Assembly: GCF_029844725.1 (NCBI RefSeq)
Contig: NZ_JAOCKJ010000008.1
Location: 124,001-188,000, forward strand
DNA length: 64,000 bases
Direction: 5' to 3'
DNA from: Pantoea sp. GD03673
GTDB taxonomy: Bacteria; Pseudomonadota; Gammaproteobacteria; Enterobacterales; Enterobacteriaceae
Shown here: positions 49,298 through 58,218 of the stretch, piece by piece
Numbering within the stretch: position 1 is the stretch's first letter
How the letters are laid out: every line of letters starts with the position of its first letter
Position numbers and translations under genes: made by a program
The notes under the pieces: model-generated
What the model saw: the letters and a program-made list of their open reading frames with translations, nothing else
Databases searched by the model: none
What the model was told of the DNA's origin: nothing

Positions 49298-49641
49298 TGT
49301 GATCATCCTGTAGGTGGAGGCTATTGTTATCGCAGGCCGATAAACCAGGCGGATGAATTGTTGCCCTTCTTTTCCTGTTGCAGCAATTACTGATTTTTAT
49401 CTGGCTATTATGTTTTTTAGTTTATTTCTTTTTTTATGAGCGCGATCGAGGTTTCATCTTTTTCGGACAAGAGAGTGGCAATGAAAAACCGACAGGTAAA
49501 TAACAATATTTTGCGAGCCAGCGCACAAATAATAATTATCTGACACCGGTAATGAAATATCGTAATTGAGCCGGGGTAACAGCCAATATCAAATATTGCT
49601 TCAACGCAGACCATCCGGGTACTGATGCTAAGGAGCAAACC
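49298..49641. promoter_or_regulatory. Divergent xylA/xylF control region
   Basis: The 344-base gap carries no gene and is A+T-rich. In E. coli the same gap has two XylR sites and a CRP site. Here a block at about 49513-49578 (GCGAGC-AGCGCACA, then AATTATCT and TAATTGAGC) resembles the E. coli xylA promoter as I remember it. I could not define the CRP site securely. Confidence 0.65.
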
Positions 49642-50964
49642 ATGCACGCTTATTTCGATCAGATCGATCGGGTTCGTTATGAAGGCACCCAGTCGACGCA
49701 TCCTCTCGCTTTCCGCCATTACAATCCCGATGAGGTGATTCTCGGCAAGACCATGGCGGAGCATCTGCGCTTTGCCGCCTGTTACTGGCACACCTTCTGC
49801 TGGAATGGCGCGGACATGTTTGGTGTCGGTGCCTTCGATCGCCCCTGGCAGAAAAACGGCGATGCGCTGCAGCAGGCAAAACTGAAAGCGGATGTGGCCT
49901 TTGAGTTTTTCCACAAGCTGAATGTGCCGTGGTACTGCTTCCATGACGTTGATGTCTCACCAGAAGGCGATTCGCTGCACAGCTACAAAGAAAACTTTGC
50001 CGCCATGACCGATAAACTGCTGGAGAAACAACAGGAAACCGGCGTGAAATTGCTGTGGGGCACGGCCAACTGCTTTACCCATCCGCGCTACGGTGCCGGT
50101 GCTGCCACTAATCCCGATCCGGACGTCTTTGCCTGGGCTGCGACGCAGGTCTGCAACGCCATGCAGGCGACGAAAACGCTGGGCGGCGAAAACTATGTGC
50201 TGTGGGGCGGCCGTGAAGGCTACGAAACCCTGCTGAATACCGATTTGCGCCAGGAGCGCGAGCAGATTGGCCGCTTTATGCAGATGGTGGTCGAGCATAA
50301 GCATAAAATTGGTTTCCAGGGGACGCTGCTGATTGAACCGAAACCGCAGGAGCCGACTAAACATCAGTATGATTACGATGTCGCCACGGTTTATGGCTTC
50401 CTGAAACAGTTCGGCCTGGAGAAAGAGATCAAGGTTAACGTTGAGGCGAACCACGCCACGCTGGCCGGCCACTCTTTCCATCATGAAATCGCGACGGCCA
50501 TTGCGCTGGGTATTTTTGGTTCCGTGGATGCTAACCGCGGCGATCCGCAGTGCGGCTGGGATACCGACCAGTTCCCGGTCAGCGTGGAAGAGAATGCGCT
50601 GGTGATGTACGAAATTCTTAAGGCGGGCGGCTTTACCACCGGCGGCTTAAACTTTGATGCCAAAGTGCGTCGTCAGAGCACGGATAAATATGATCTCTTT
50701 TACGGGCATATCGGCGCAATGGACACCATGGCGCTGGCGCTGAAGGTGGCGGCTCGCATGATAGGCGATGGCGAGCTGGATAAGCGTGTGGCACAGCGCT
50801 ACAGCGGCTGGAATGGTGAGTTCGGCCAGCAAATTTTAAAAGGTGAGTTTTCACTGGAGGCGCTGGCGGCGCATGCTCAGCAGCATCAGCTCAATCCGCA
50901 GCATCAGAGCGGACGTCAGGAGCAGCTGGAAAACCTGGTCAATCACTACCTGTTTGATTTTTAA
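49642..50964 (+). CDS. xylA: Xylose isomerase
   Basis: This 440-residue TIM-barrel enzyme converts D-xylose to D-xylulose with two divalent metals. Signature elements are [14 protein letters not shown], the metal ligand segments [18 protein letters not shown] and [17 protein letters not shown], and [21 protein letters not shown]; the length equals E. coli XylA. AAGGAG precedes the start. xylB follows after 17 bases. Confidence 0.98.
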   Translation: MHAYFDQIDRVRYEGTQSTHPLAFRHYNPDEVILGKTMAEHLRFAACYWHTFCWNGADMFGVGAFDRPWQKNGDALQQAKLKADVAFEFFHKLNVPWYCFHDVDVSPEGDSLHSYKENFAAMTDKLLEKQQETGVKLLWGTANCFTHPRYGAGAATNPDPDVFAWAATQVCNAMQATKTLGGENYVLWGGREGYETLLNTDLRQEREQIGRFMQMVVEHKHKIGFQGTLLIEPKPQEPTKHQYDYDVATVYGFLKQFGLEKEIKVNVEANHATLAGHSFHHEIATAIALGIFGSVDANRGDPQCGWDTDQFPVSVEENALVMYEILKAGGFTTGGLNFDAKVRRQSTDKYDLFYGHIGAMDTMALALKVAARMIGDGELDKRVAQRYSGWNGEFGQQILKGEFSLEALAAHAQQHQLNPQHQSGRQEQLENLVNHYLFDF

Positions 50965-50981
50965 CCCTTCAGGAGCAGAGC

Positions 50982-52424
50982 ATGTTTATCGGGATCGATT
51001 TAGGCACCTCTGGCGTCAAAGTGGTGCTGATGGATGCACAAGGCAACGTGGTGGCGACAGAAACATCGCCACTACAGGTTTCGCGGCCGCAGCCATTGTG
51101 GAGCGAGCAGGATCCCGAAAGCTGGTGGCAGGCACTGGATTCAGCCATGCAGGCTATGAGCGCGCAGCAGGATCTGCGGACGGTGCAGGCTATCGGACTG
51201 AGCGGACAGATGCATGGTGCAACACTGCTCGACTGTGCTCACCAGGTATTACGTCCGGCCATGCTCTGGAATGACGGGCGCAGCGAGGCGCAGTGTCGTG
51301 AGCTGGAGCAGAAGGTGCCGGATTCACGTTTGATCACCGGCAACCTGATGATGCCTGGCTTCACGGCGCCTAAGCTGCTGTGGGTGCAGCAACATGAACC
51401 GGACATCTTCAGTCGGGTTGCTCACGTGCTGCTGCCCAAAGATTATCTGCGCTGGCGACTGAGTGGCGACTTCGCCACCGATATGTCAGATGCCGCAGGC
51501 ACGATGTGGCTGGATGTGGCGCAGCGTGACTGGAGCGATGTGATGCTTCACGCCTGCGATCTCAGCCGCGATCAGATGCCGCAGCTCTATGAGGGCAATG
51601 CCCTGACCAGCACGTTGCATGCCGGACTGGCCGCCCGCTGGAAGATGAACGCGGTGCCGCTGGCGGCAGGCGGAGGCGATAATGCCGCAGGCGCAGTTGG
51701 CGTCGGCATGACTGAACCGGGCCAGGGCATGCTGTCGCTGGGCACCTCCGGCGTCTACTTTGTGGTGAGCGACGGCTATCTCAGCAATCCGCAGCGTGCC
51801 GTTCACAGCTTCTGTCACGCATTGCCGCAGCGCTGGCATCTGATGTCGGTGATGCTCAGTGCGGCCTCCTGTCTGGACTGGGCAGCCGCGCTGACCGGTT
51901 GCAGGGATGTCCCTGAGCTGCTGGCGGAAGCGGAGCGTGCCCGGGATGATGTGCCCGCGCTGTGGTTTCTGCCCTATCTTTCAGGAGAACGCACGCCGCA
52001 TAACAATCCCGGAGCCAGAGGCGCTTTCTTTGGCTTCACCCACCAGCATGGCCGTCCTGAACTGGCACGATCGGTGCTGGAGGGCGTAGGGTTTGCCCTG
52101 GCGCAGGGCATGGACGTGCTGCATGAGTGTGGCGTGCAGCCAAAGAGCATTATGTTGATTGGTGGTGGCGCACGCAGTGCCCTGTGGCGTCAGATGCTGG
52201 CGGATATCAGCGGTCAGACACTGGATTACTGCCATGGCGGTGACGTGGGTCCGGCCCTGGGTGCCGCAAGGCTGGCGCAGCAGGCACTGGATGCACAGGT
52301 CGTTATTCCGACCCCGGCGCGGATACAGCGACATCAGCCCGATCCGGACAGACTGGCGCACTACCAGTCGCGTCGGGAGACTTTTGCCACGCTCTATCAG
52401 CAACTCCTGCCACTGATGAAGTAA
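50982..52424 (+). CDS. xylB: Xylulokinase
   Basis: A 480-residue FGGY kinase that makes xylulose 5-phosphate: phosphate-1 loop MFIGIDLGTSGVKVVLMD, SGQMHGATLLD substrate loop, catalytic Asp in AAGGGDNAAGAVGVG, and the adenosine motif IMLIGGGARSALWRQMLADISG. The gene is intact. Its 3' part is repeated downstream in two broken copies, so the region is recombinogenic. Confidence 0.97.
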   Translation: MFIGIDLGTSGVKVVLMDAQGNVVATETSPLQVSRPQPLWSEQDPESWWQALDSAMQAMSAQQDLRTVQAIGLSGQMHGATLLDCAHQVLRPAMLWNDGRSEAQCRELEQKVPDSRLITGNLMMPGFTAPKLLWVQQHEPDIFSRVAHVLLPKDYLRWRLSGDFATDMSDAAGTMWLDVAQRDWSDVMLHACDLSRDQMPQLYEGNALTSTLHAGLAARWKMNAVPLAAGGGDNAAGAVGVGMTEPGQGMLSLGTSGVYFVVSDGYLSNPQRAVHSFCHALPQRWHLMSVMLSAASCLDWAAALTGCRDVPELLAEAERARDDVPALWFLPYLSGERTPHNNPGARGAFFGFTHQHGRPELARSVLEGVGFALAQGMDVLHECGVQPKSIMLIGGGARSALWRQMLADISGQTLDYCHGGDVGPALGAARLAQQALDAQVVIPTPARIQRHQPDPDRLAHYQSRRETFATLYQQLLPLMK

Positions 52425-52430
52425 AGAGGC

Positions 52431-52476
52431 CCGGACGCTCTGCCTGATAACAGGCTTTGCGTGGTATAGCGTCCGG
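52431..52476 (+). terminator. Stem-loop after xylB
   Basis: CCGGACGCT and AGCGTCCGG pair across an inner hairpin (GCCTG-CAGGC), 7 bases after the xylB stop. No T-run follows, so strength is uncertain. It is repeated after the ψxylB of copy 1 at 54156-54201. Confidence 0.5.
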
Positions 52477-52737
52477 CTCTTGCAGCTTATTCTGTTGTAA
52501 ACAGGTAATTCTTTTATTTATGAGAACTGAAAAAAGAAAATTAAATAATTTCCTTCCCGCAAAGAAAGCGTTAATATTTCTACTGTTCTATATTCAGGAC
52601 TGCATACGTCAGGCAGGAAATATTGACTTAACTTAAAATATCTGAGCAGCCTGGTTTTAAAAATGGATAATTTACTATCCCACCTGCCGATTAATTAGCA
52701 ATTGATGCTGACTCCCTTAAAGTTTATTTATCTTCGG

Positions 52738-52765
52738 TTTACATATTTTTTCATTGCGATATAAA
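52738..52765 (+). promoter_or_regulatory. Promoter of microcin-like peptide gene, copy 1
   Basis: TTTACA (52738-52743) and TATAAA (52760-52765) are 16 bases apart, about 45 bases before the ribosome site. The AAGGA at 52798-52802 is 7 bases from the ATG. The rest of 52477-52737 is A+T-rich with no gene. Confidence 0.6.
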
Positions 52766-52809
52766 TAAGCCACTCCACTTCAGGAGATAAACTAAATAAG
52801 GACACACCA

Positions 52810-53058
52810 ATGAAAGAATTAAATATCAGCGAAATCGACATGGTGAGCGGTGCAGGTCTGACTGAGTTTCTGGCTGGCCTGAATAAGGCAATTAGCAATG
52901 TTAATACTGCACTGACTGACACTACCACAGCGCTAGAGGCTTCAACCAGCATCGGTCAGACCATCGGCCTGAGCCATAAGAAATTTGGCCTGAGTATCGC
53001 TTCTGGTCATATGACAGGTCTGTATAACGCCCTGTCTTCATTGAATACCGCAGCATAA
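52810..53058 (+). CDS. Class II microcin-like peptide with double-glycine-type leader, copy 1
   Basis: The 82-residue product begins MKELNISEIDMVSGA and then G, the pattern of class II microcin leaders; the microcin L leader is MREITLNEMNNVSGA. Cleavage after Gly14-Ala15 would free a 67-residue peptide beginning GLTEFLAGLNKAISNV, rich in Ala, Ser, Thr, Leu and Gly and without cysteine. Such leaders are cut by the peptidase domain of an ABC exporter; none is in the window, and no immunity gene is seen beside it. It has its own promoter, ribosome site and terminator. Alternatives: another exported small peptide such as a signal. The sequence is exactly repeated at 54535-54783. Confidence 0.78.
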   Translation: MKELNISEIDMVSGAGLTEFLAGLNKAISNVNTALTDTTTALEASTSIGQTIGLSHKKFGLSIASGHMTGLYNALSSLNTAA

Positions 53059-53101
53059 TAAATAAACTTTCACTATTGTCTTCATGATGATAATGAACAT
53101 T

Positions 53102-53132
53102 AAGGTTGTTACAGGCTGACTATAACAACCTT
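53102..53132 (+). terminator. Terminator of microcin-like peptide gene, copy 1
   Basis: AAGGTTGTTA and TAACAACCTT pair around an 11-base loop, 43 bases after the stop, then ATCTTT. Beyond it 53133-53403 is A+T-rich with no gene. Confidence 0.65.
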
Positions 53133-53403
53133 ATCTTTCATTAAATATCATATTAAACATCTTTAGTGCTTCACTGAGCCTATTTTAAAACGTAAAGTAT
53201 TTATCCTCTGTATATCGGGAGGATTGATATTACTCCTCTGCATTTTATTGCGTTAAATCCTGAATATTTCAGGTTACATTCATACAGCCTAAGATCTCCC
53301 GCATAATTTCAGACATTCAGGTGATGAACAAAGTCAGCACAGAGAGTCTCAGATTCTTAAATGCAGGGAGCATACACATCCCAGCATCGCTCTTATTACA
53401 GTA

Positions 53404-53454
53404 TCAGCCAGTTGTGCCCAGCGTATCTTCCTGGCCCTGCTTCTTCGGCAGCAG
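53404..53454 (-). pseudogene. 3' remnant of the MFS transporter gene, copy 1
   Basis: Read on the minus strand it encodes LLPKKQGQEDTLGTTG and a stop, the same C-terminus as the intact MFS gene at 56873-58111 (LLPKKQGQEDTLGAIG). It is fused at a shared GCAGCAG to the xylB fragment, leaving only about 17 codons. Confidence 0.85.
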
Positions 53455-54149
53455 GATCTGCGGACGCTGCAGGCTATCGGACTGAGCGGGCAGATGCCTG
53501 GTGCAATGCTGCCCGACAGCGCTCACCAGGTATTACGTCCGGCCATGCTCTGGAATGACGGGCACAGCGAGGCACAGTGTCGTGAGCTGGAGCAGAAGGT
53601 GCCGGATTCACGTTTGATCACCGGCAACCTGATGATGCCTGGCTTCACAGCGACTGAGCTGCTGGCGGAAGCGGAGCGTGCCTGGGAGGATGTGCCCGCG
53701 CTGTGATCTTTCCGTATAACGCACGCCGCATAACAATCCCGGGAGGCGCTTTCTTTGGCTTCACCCACCAGCATGGCCGTCCTGAACTGGCACGATCGGT
53801 ACTGGAGGGCGTAGGGTTTGCCCTGGCGCAGGGCATGGACGTGCTGCATGAGTGTGGCGTGCAGCCAAAGAGCATTATGTTGATTGGTGGTGGCGCACGC
53901 AGTGCCCTGTGGCGTCAGATGCTGGCGGATATCAGCGGTCAGACACTGGATTACTGCCATGGCGGTGACGTGGGTCCGGCCCTGGGTGCCGCAAGGCTGG
54001 CGCAGCAGGCACTGGATGCACAGGTCGTTATTCCGACCCCGGCGCGGATACAGCGACATCAGCCCGATCCGGACAGACTGGCGCACTACCAGTCGCGTCG
54101 GGAGACTTTTGCCACGCTCTATCAGCAACTCCTGCCACTGATGAAGTAA
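53448..54149 (+). pseudogene. Broken xylB copy 1 (chimeric)
   Basis: It corresponds to xylB from 51164 to the stop but lacks 543 bp, lost between two AGCTGCTG repeats (51373 and 51916). It has a further small deletion and an in-frame TGA at 53703-53705. The 5' part up to 53801 matches ψxylB copy 2, while from 53927 it matches intact xylB, so it is a recombinant of the two. It is non-functional. Confidence 0.93.
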
Positions 54150-54462
54150 AGAGGCCCGGACGCTCTGCCTGATAACAGGCTTTGCGTGGTATAGCGTCCG
54201 GCTCTTGCAGCTTATTCTGTTGTAAACAGGTAATTCTTTTATTTATGAGAACTGAAAAAAGAAAATTAAATAATTTCCTTCCCGCAAAGAAAGCGTTAAT
54301 ATTTCTACTGTTCTATATTCAGGACTGCATACGTCAGGCAGGAAATATTGACTTAACTTAAAATATCTGAGCAGCCTGGTTTTAAAAATGGATAATTTAC
54401 TATCCCACCTGCCGATTAATTAGCAATTGATGCTGACTCCCTTAAAGTTTATTTATCTTCGG

Positions 54463-54490
54463 TTTACATATTTTTTCATTGCGATATAAA
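54463..54490 (+). promoter_or_regulatory. Promoter of microcin-like peptide gene, copy 2
   Basis: Identical to the copy 1 promoter, 1725 bases further on. Confidence 0.6.
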
Positions 54491-54534
54491 TAAGCCACTC
54501 CACTTCAGGAGATAAACTAAATAAGGACACACCA

Positions 54535-54783
54535 ATGAAAGAATTAAATATCAGCGAAATCGACATGGTGAGCGGTGCAGGTCTGACTGAGTTTCTGGCT
54601 GGCCTGAATAAGGCAATTAGCAATGTTAATACTGCACTGACTGACACTACCACAGCGCTAGAGGCTTCAACCAGCATCGGTCAGACCATCGGCCTGAGCC
54701 ATAAGAAATTTGGCCTGAGTATCGCTTCTGGTCATATGACAGGTCTGTATAACGCCCTGTCTTCATTGAATACCGCAGCATAA
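54535..54783 (+). CDS. Class II microcin-like peptide, copy 2 (identical)
   Basis: The 82-residue product is identical to the copy 1 peptide, with the same leader ending Gly-Ala, ribosome site and upstream 380 bases. Two identical, independently promoted copies would double gene dosage. The identity shows a very recent duplication, or possibly an assembly effect that long reads would settle. No exporter or immunity gene accompanies it. Confidence 0.78.
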   Translation: MKELNISEIDMVSGAGLTEFLAGLNKAISNVNTALTDTTTALEASTSIGQTIGLSHKKFGLSIASGHMTGLYNALSSLNTAA

Positions 54784-54826
54784 TAAATAAACTTTCACTA
54801 TTGTCTTCATGATGATAATGAACATT

Positions 54827-54857
54827 AAGGTTGTTACAGGCTGACTATAACAACCTT
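54827..54857 (+). terminator. Terminator of microcin-like peptide gene, copy 2
   Basis: Identical to the copy 1 stem-loop at 53102-53132. The following 54858-55128 holds no gene. Confidence 0.65.
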
Positions 54858-55128
54858 ATCTTTCATTAAATATCATATTAAACATCTTTAGTGCTTCACT
54901 GAGCCTATTTTAAAACGTAAAGTATTTATCCTCTGTATATCGGGAGGATTGATATTACTCCTCTGCATTTTATTGCGTTAAATCCTGAATATTTCAGGTT
55001 ACATTCATACAGCCTAAGATCTCCCGCATAATTTCAGACATTCAGGTGATGAACAAAGTCAGCACAGAGAGTCTCAGATTCTTAAATGCAGGGAGCATAC
55101 ACATCCCAGCATCGCTCTTATTACAGTA

Positions 55129-55179
55129 TCAGCCAGTTGTGCCCAGCGTATCTTCCTGGCCCTGCTTCTTCGGCAGCAG
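55129..55179 (-). pseudogene. 3' remnant of the MFS transporter gene, copy 2
   Basis: Identical to the remnant at 53404-53454, with the same GCAGCAG junction to xylB sequence at 55173-55179. Confidence 0.85.
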
Positions 55180-55874
55180 GATCTGCGGACGCTGCAGGCT
55201 ATCGGACTGAGCGGGCAGATGCCTGGTGCAATGCTGCCCGACAGCGCTCACCAGGTATTACGTCCGGCCATGCTCTGGAATGACGGGCACAGCGAGGCAC
55301 AGTGTCGTGAGCTGGAGCAGAAGGTGCCGGATTCACGTTTGATCACCGGCAACCTGATGATGCCTGGCTTCACAGCGACTGAGCTGCTGGCGGAAGCGGA
55401 GCGTGCCTGGGAGGATGTGCCCGCGCTGTGATCTTTCCGTATAACGCACGCCGCATAACAATCCCGGGAGGCGCTTTCTTTGGCTTCACCCACCAGCATG
55501 GCCGTCCTGAACTGGCACGATCGGTACTGGAGGGCGTAGGGTTTGCCCTGGCGCAGGGCATGGACGTGCTGCATGAGTGTGGCGTGCAGCCAAAGAGCAT
55601 TATGTTGATTGGTGGTGGCGCACGCAGTGCCCTGTGGCGTCAGATGCTGGCAGATATCAGCGGTCAGACACTGGATTACTGCCACGGCGGTGACGTGGGT
55701 CCGGCCCTGGGTGCCGCAAGGCTGGCGCAGCAGGCACGGGATGCACAGGTCGTTATTCCGACCCCGGCGCGGATACAGCGACATCAGCCCGATCCGGACA
55801 GGCTGGCGCACTACCAGACGCGTCGGGAGACTTTTGCCACGCTCTTTCAGCAGCTCCTGCCGCTGATGAACTGA
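55173..55874 (+). pseudogene. Broken xylB copy 2 (ancestral remnant)
   Basis: It has the same deletions and TGA as copy 1, but its 3' part has drifted from xylB (changes at 55652, in the QARDAQV and YQTRRET codons, and a GATGAACTGA end). It keeps the xylB stop position and is followed by its own stem-loop and the diverged peptide gene. Confidence 0.92.
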
Positions 55875-55881
55875 ACCCGAC

Positions 55882-55903
55882 AGGATGCCCGGAACGGCAT
55901 CCT
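55882..55903 (+). terminator. Stem-loop after ψxylB copy 2
   Basis: AGGATGCC and GGCATCCT pair around a 6-base loop, then GACCTTT. It replaces the different stem-loop found after xylB, showing that the flanks diverged. The following 55904-56276 holds no gene and ends in the peptide promoter region (TATAAA at 56219-56224). Confidence 0.65.
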
Positions 55904-56276
55904 GACCTTTACCGCTCTGCAACGGCTCATGGCGTTGACGGTGCTTTGCGCGGTAAAACACACAACAACGAGACGCCAGCTTTATATTAACATTGTTGAA
56001 AACCACGCAGTCAGAATAAAACCAGCAACAGACAAGCCTGCCCGGAAATAACATCCCGCCAACACCCTAATTATAACCGTTTGACTTGAATTAAAACCCC
56101 TGAGCAGGATTAGAAATTTAATTATGGCCTTTTTACTATTGATTTATTTATTATTAAGCCTGAAGCACTGAAATGATTAATCTCTATTTAAATTCTATTT
56201 ACTTTGACTTTTTGCCGATATAAATTAGCCCTCCCGACACGGGGCTTAATGTAAAAATGTAAATAAGGATATGACA

Positions 56277-56519
56277 ATGAAAGAATTAAAAACCAATGAA
56301 ATCGAAATGGTAAGCGGCGCTGGTCTGACTGCGTTTCTGGCCGGTCTGAATACCGCTATCAGTCAGGTAAACACCGAATTAGTAGCAACCAGCGCAGCGC
56401 TGGAAAACTCTACCAGCAACGGTAAAACTATCTTTCTGTCTTATAAGCAGTTTGGCCTGAGTGCTGTCTCTTATCTGATGACTGGCATCTCCAGCTTTCT
56501 GTCTGTTTTCGCTAAGTAA
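56277..56519 (+). CDS. Class II microcin-like peptide, diverged paralogue
   Basis: The 80-residue product begins MKELKTNEIEMVSGA and then GLTAFLAGLNTAISQVNTEL. The leader and the first 20 mature residues are close to the duplicated peptide, while the C-terminal part (LSYKQFGLSAVSYLMTGISSFLSVFAK) has diverged and is more hydrophobic. There is no cysteine. The pattern of constant leader and variable tail is typical of bacteriocin paralogues. AAGGA is 7 bases before ATG 56277; the ATG at 56271 is too close. It has a strong terminator of its own. Confidence 0.78.
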   Translation: MKELKTNEIEMVSGAGLTAFLAGLNTAISQVNTELVATSAALENSTSNGKTIFLSYKQFGLSAVSYLMTGISSFLSVFAK

Positions 56520-56545
56520 ATCTTAGTTTTAAAACTAAATGTCGG

Positions 56546-56575
56546 GGTTGCTATAGGTTTATAGCAACCTTTTTT
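56546..56575 (+). terminator. Terminator of the diverged peptide gene
   Basis: GGTTGCTATA and TATAGCAACC pair around GGTT, then six T residues, 27 bases after the stop. The gap 56576-56817 shows no gene. Confidence 0.9.
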
Positions 56576-56817
56576 AATCCCCTGTTTACACTCCCCCACT
56601 GCTTTATCTTTTAGCTTAGCCTTCCTGTAGTGCTGCACGCATAACCCTGCTGATCCCTAATAATAAAATAACGCGTTAAATATATTTTAATTGCCAGTTA
56701 AATCAGTTAATCCTAATAGCAAAAATACAATAGCGCTATGCACTTAACCGTAAAAAAGCAATTAACGAATAAGGTAAAACAGTGAGCATGATGAATGCTG
56801 TCTTATTTGACGCTCAT

Positions 56818-56842
56818 CGCCGGGATAACATTTATCCCGGCG
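56818..56842 (-). terminator. Stem-loop downstream of the MFS gene
   Basis: CGCCGGGATAA and TTATCCCGGCG pair around CAT, 30 bases beyond the MFS stop on the minus strand. The T-run is weak. Confidence 0.65.
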
Positions 56843-56872
56843 ATACAGGTCAGCGCACTGTTTTCAGCAGCG

Positions 56873-58111
56873 TCAGCCAATGGCACCCAGCGTATCTTCC
56901 TGACCCTGCTTTTTCGGCAGCAGAAATAGCGTCGCGGCAATATCCAGCAGATAAATCAGTGCCAGCAGGGTAATCGCCGCCGTGAATGAGAACTGGCTCG
57001 CCAGCAGACCGATTACCACCGGGCCAAAGCCGCCCACGCCTCGTCCAAGATTAAACAGGACGTTTTGCGCAGTGGCACGCACCTGTGGCGGGAAGGTATC
57101 GGAAATCAGCGCGCCGTAGCCGCCAATCATGCCGTTAACAAACATCCCCATAATCGCGCCGGTAAACAGCATGACAGTCGGGTCGCGCAGCTGCGCATAA
57201 ACGACCACCATCACCACAGCGCCGAACTGATAGAGCAGGAAGATTTTCCAGCGCGCAAAGCGGTCGGCCAGCACGCCAAACAGCCAGATGCCAAAGGTCA
57301 TCCCGACAACCGTTACCGCAGTCCAGAGGCCCGACTTCGTCAGACTGAAGCCAAAACTGGAAGAGAGGTAGCTCGGCATCCAGATCATCAGCCCGTAGTA
57401 ACCAAAGTTCTGGACTGAACAGAGAATAAAAATACCGAGACTGGCTTTGGCCGTAGCGCGATCGCGCACCAGCAGCTTCAGGCGCGCCGGGAAAGAGAGT
57501 GACGGCACATGTTTAACCTGCCGTTGATACGCCTCCGGTTCGCCCATGCCGCGACGAATGGCAAACGAGACCAGTGCAGGCAATAAACCGACCAGGAACA
57601 TGCCGCGCCAGCCGATGATTTCCAGCAGCGGCGGCGTGATAAACGCGGCCATCAGCACCCCCAGCTGCCAGCCAATACCGACCCACGCGGATGCGCGATT
57701 GCGCTTCTCAACAGGCCAGGCCTCAGCAATCAGCGCCATGCCAATACCAAATTCGCCCCCCAGCCCGACGCCCGCCAGCGTTCGCCAGGCGAGCAGATCC
57801 CAGTAGCCCTGCGCCACCGCACACAGGCCGGTAAAGATTGAGAAAACCAGAATGGTGACGGTCAGCATGCGGATACGCCCGTAACGGTCGCTGAGATGAC
57901 CGAAAACAATGCCACCGACAACCGCGCCAATCAGCGTCCAGGTCACCAGCGATCCCGCCTGTGAAGGATTGAGCGCCAGCGAAACACTGATAGCTGGCAG
58001 CATAAAGCCAAGTATCAGCAGGTCAAATCCATCCATGGCATAACCGCTGACCGCAGCCAGCATCGCTTTGCCCGGCGTTACGCCCGGCACAGATTGGGGA
58101 GAAGGGGACAT
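56873..58111 (-). CDS. MFS transporter (AAHS/sugar-acid type)
   Basis: This 412-residue protein has twelve predicted helices and the loop 2-3 motif GHLSDRYGRIRML. A second signature, GVGLGGEFGIGMALIAEAWPVEKRNRASAWVG, resembles the sialate/shikimate/aromatic-acid proton symporters. The substrate cannot be told; it is not XylE. Its 3' end has been copied into the tandem repeat units to its left. It lies between the peptide genes and phoU. Confidence 0.82.
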   Translation of the reverse strand: MSPSPQSVPGVTPGKAMLAAVSGYAMDGFDLLILGFMLPAISVSLALNPSQAGSLVTWTLIGAVVGGIVFGHLSDRYGRIRMLTVTILVFSIFTGLCAVAQGYWDLLAWRTLAGVGLGGEFGIGMALIAEAWPVEKRNRASAWVGIGWQLGVLMAAFITPPLLEIIGWRGMFLVGLLPALVSFAIRRGMGEPEAYQRQVKHVPSLSFPARLKLLVRDRATAKASLGIFILCSVQNFGYYGLMIWMPSYLSSSFGFSLTKSGLWTAVTVVGMTFGIWLFGVLADRFARWKIFLLYQFGAVVMVVVYAQLRDPTVMLFTGAIMGMFVNGMIGGYGALISDTFPPQVRATAQNVLFNLGRGVGGFGPVVIGLLASQFSFTAAITLLALIYLLDIAATLFLLPKKQGQEDTLGAIG

Positions 58112-58184
58112 CGTTGCGCACCTCTGAGAGAAAAGTGCCGCAATTATAAAGAGAGTTCAGGATGTGACCAATTGAAAAGGCTTA

Positions 58185-58209
58185 TCCCTGCGCCAGTCGG
58201 GCGCAGGGA
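58185..58209 (-). terminator. Terminator of the pst-phoU operon
   Basis: TCCCTGCGCC and GGCGCAGGGA pair around a 5-base loop, 9 bases beyond the phoU stop on the minus strand. It is followed by TAAGCCTTTTC. Confidence 0.75.
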
Positions 58210-58218
58210 AGCCCTGTA

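Larger units (their letters stand above)
52425..54149 (+). repeat. 1725-bp tandem repeat, copy 1
   Basis: This unit holds the peptide gene, its terminator, the MFS 3' remnant and a broken xylB copy. It is repeated head to tail at 54150-55874. I saw no difference by eye over the first 1500 bases; differences begin at 53927 versus 55652, in the xylB remnant. Confidence 0.93.
54150..55874 (+). repeat. 1725-bp tandem repeat, copy 2
   Basis: The second unit of the tandem pair, with the same peptide gene, MFS remnant and xylB remnant. Its xylB 3' end differs at several positions from copy 1 and from xylB (for example A at 55652), so it is the older, diverged remnant. Confidence 0.93.

Noticed and set aside
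52728..52952. 74-residue minus-strand ORF over the peptide promoter, considered as an immunity protein
   Set aside because: It is antisense to the peptide 5' end, has no ribosome site, lacks convincing membrane helices and is absent at the diverged third copy.
53361..53706. Plus-strand ORFs of 65 and 70 residues in the repeat units
   Set aside because: They are out-of-frame or partial readings of the xylB fragment.
56782..56973. 63-residue plus-strand ORF downstream of the third peptide, considered as an immunity gene
   Set aside because: It spans the MFS terminator and runs antisense into the MFS 3' end; no hydrophobic segments.
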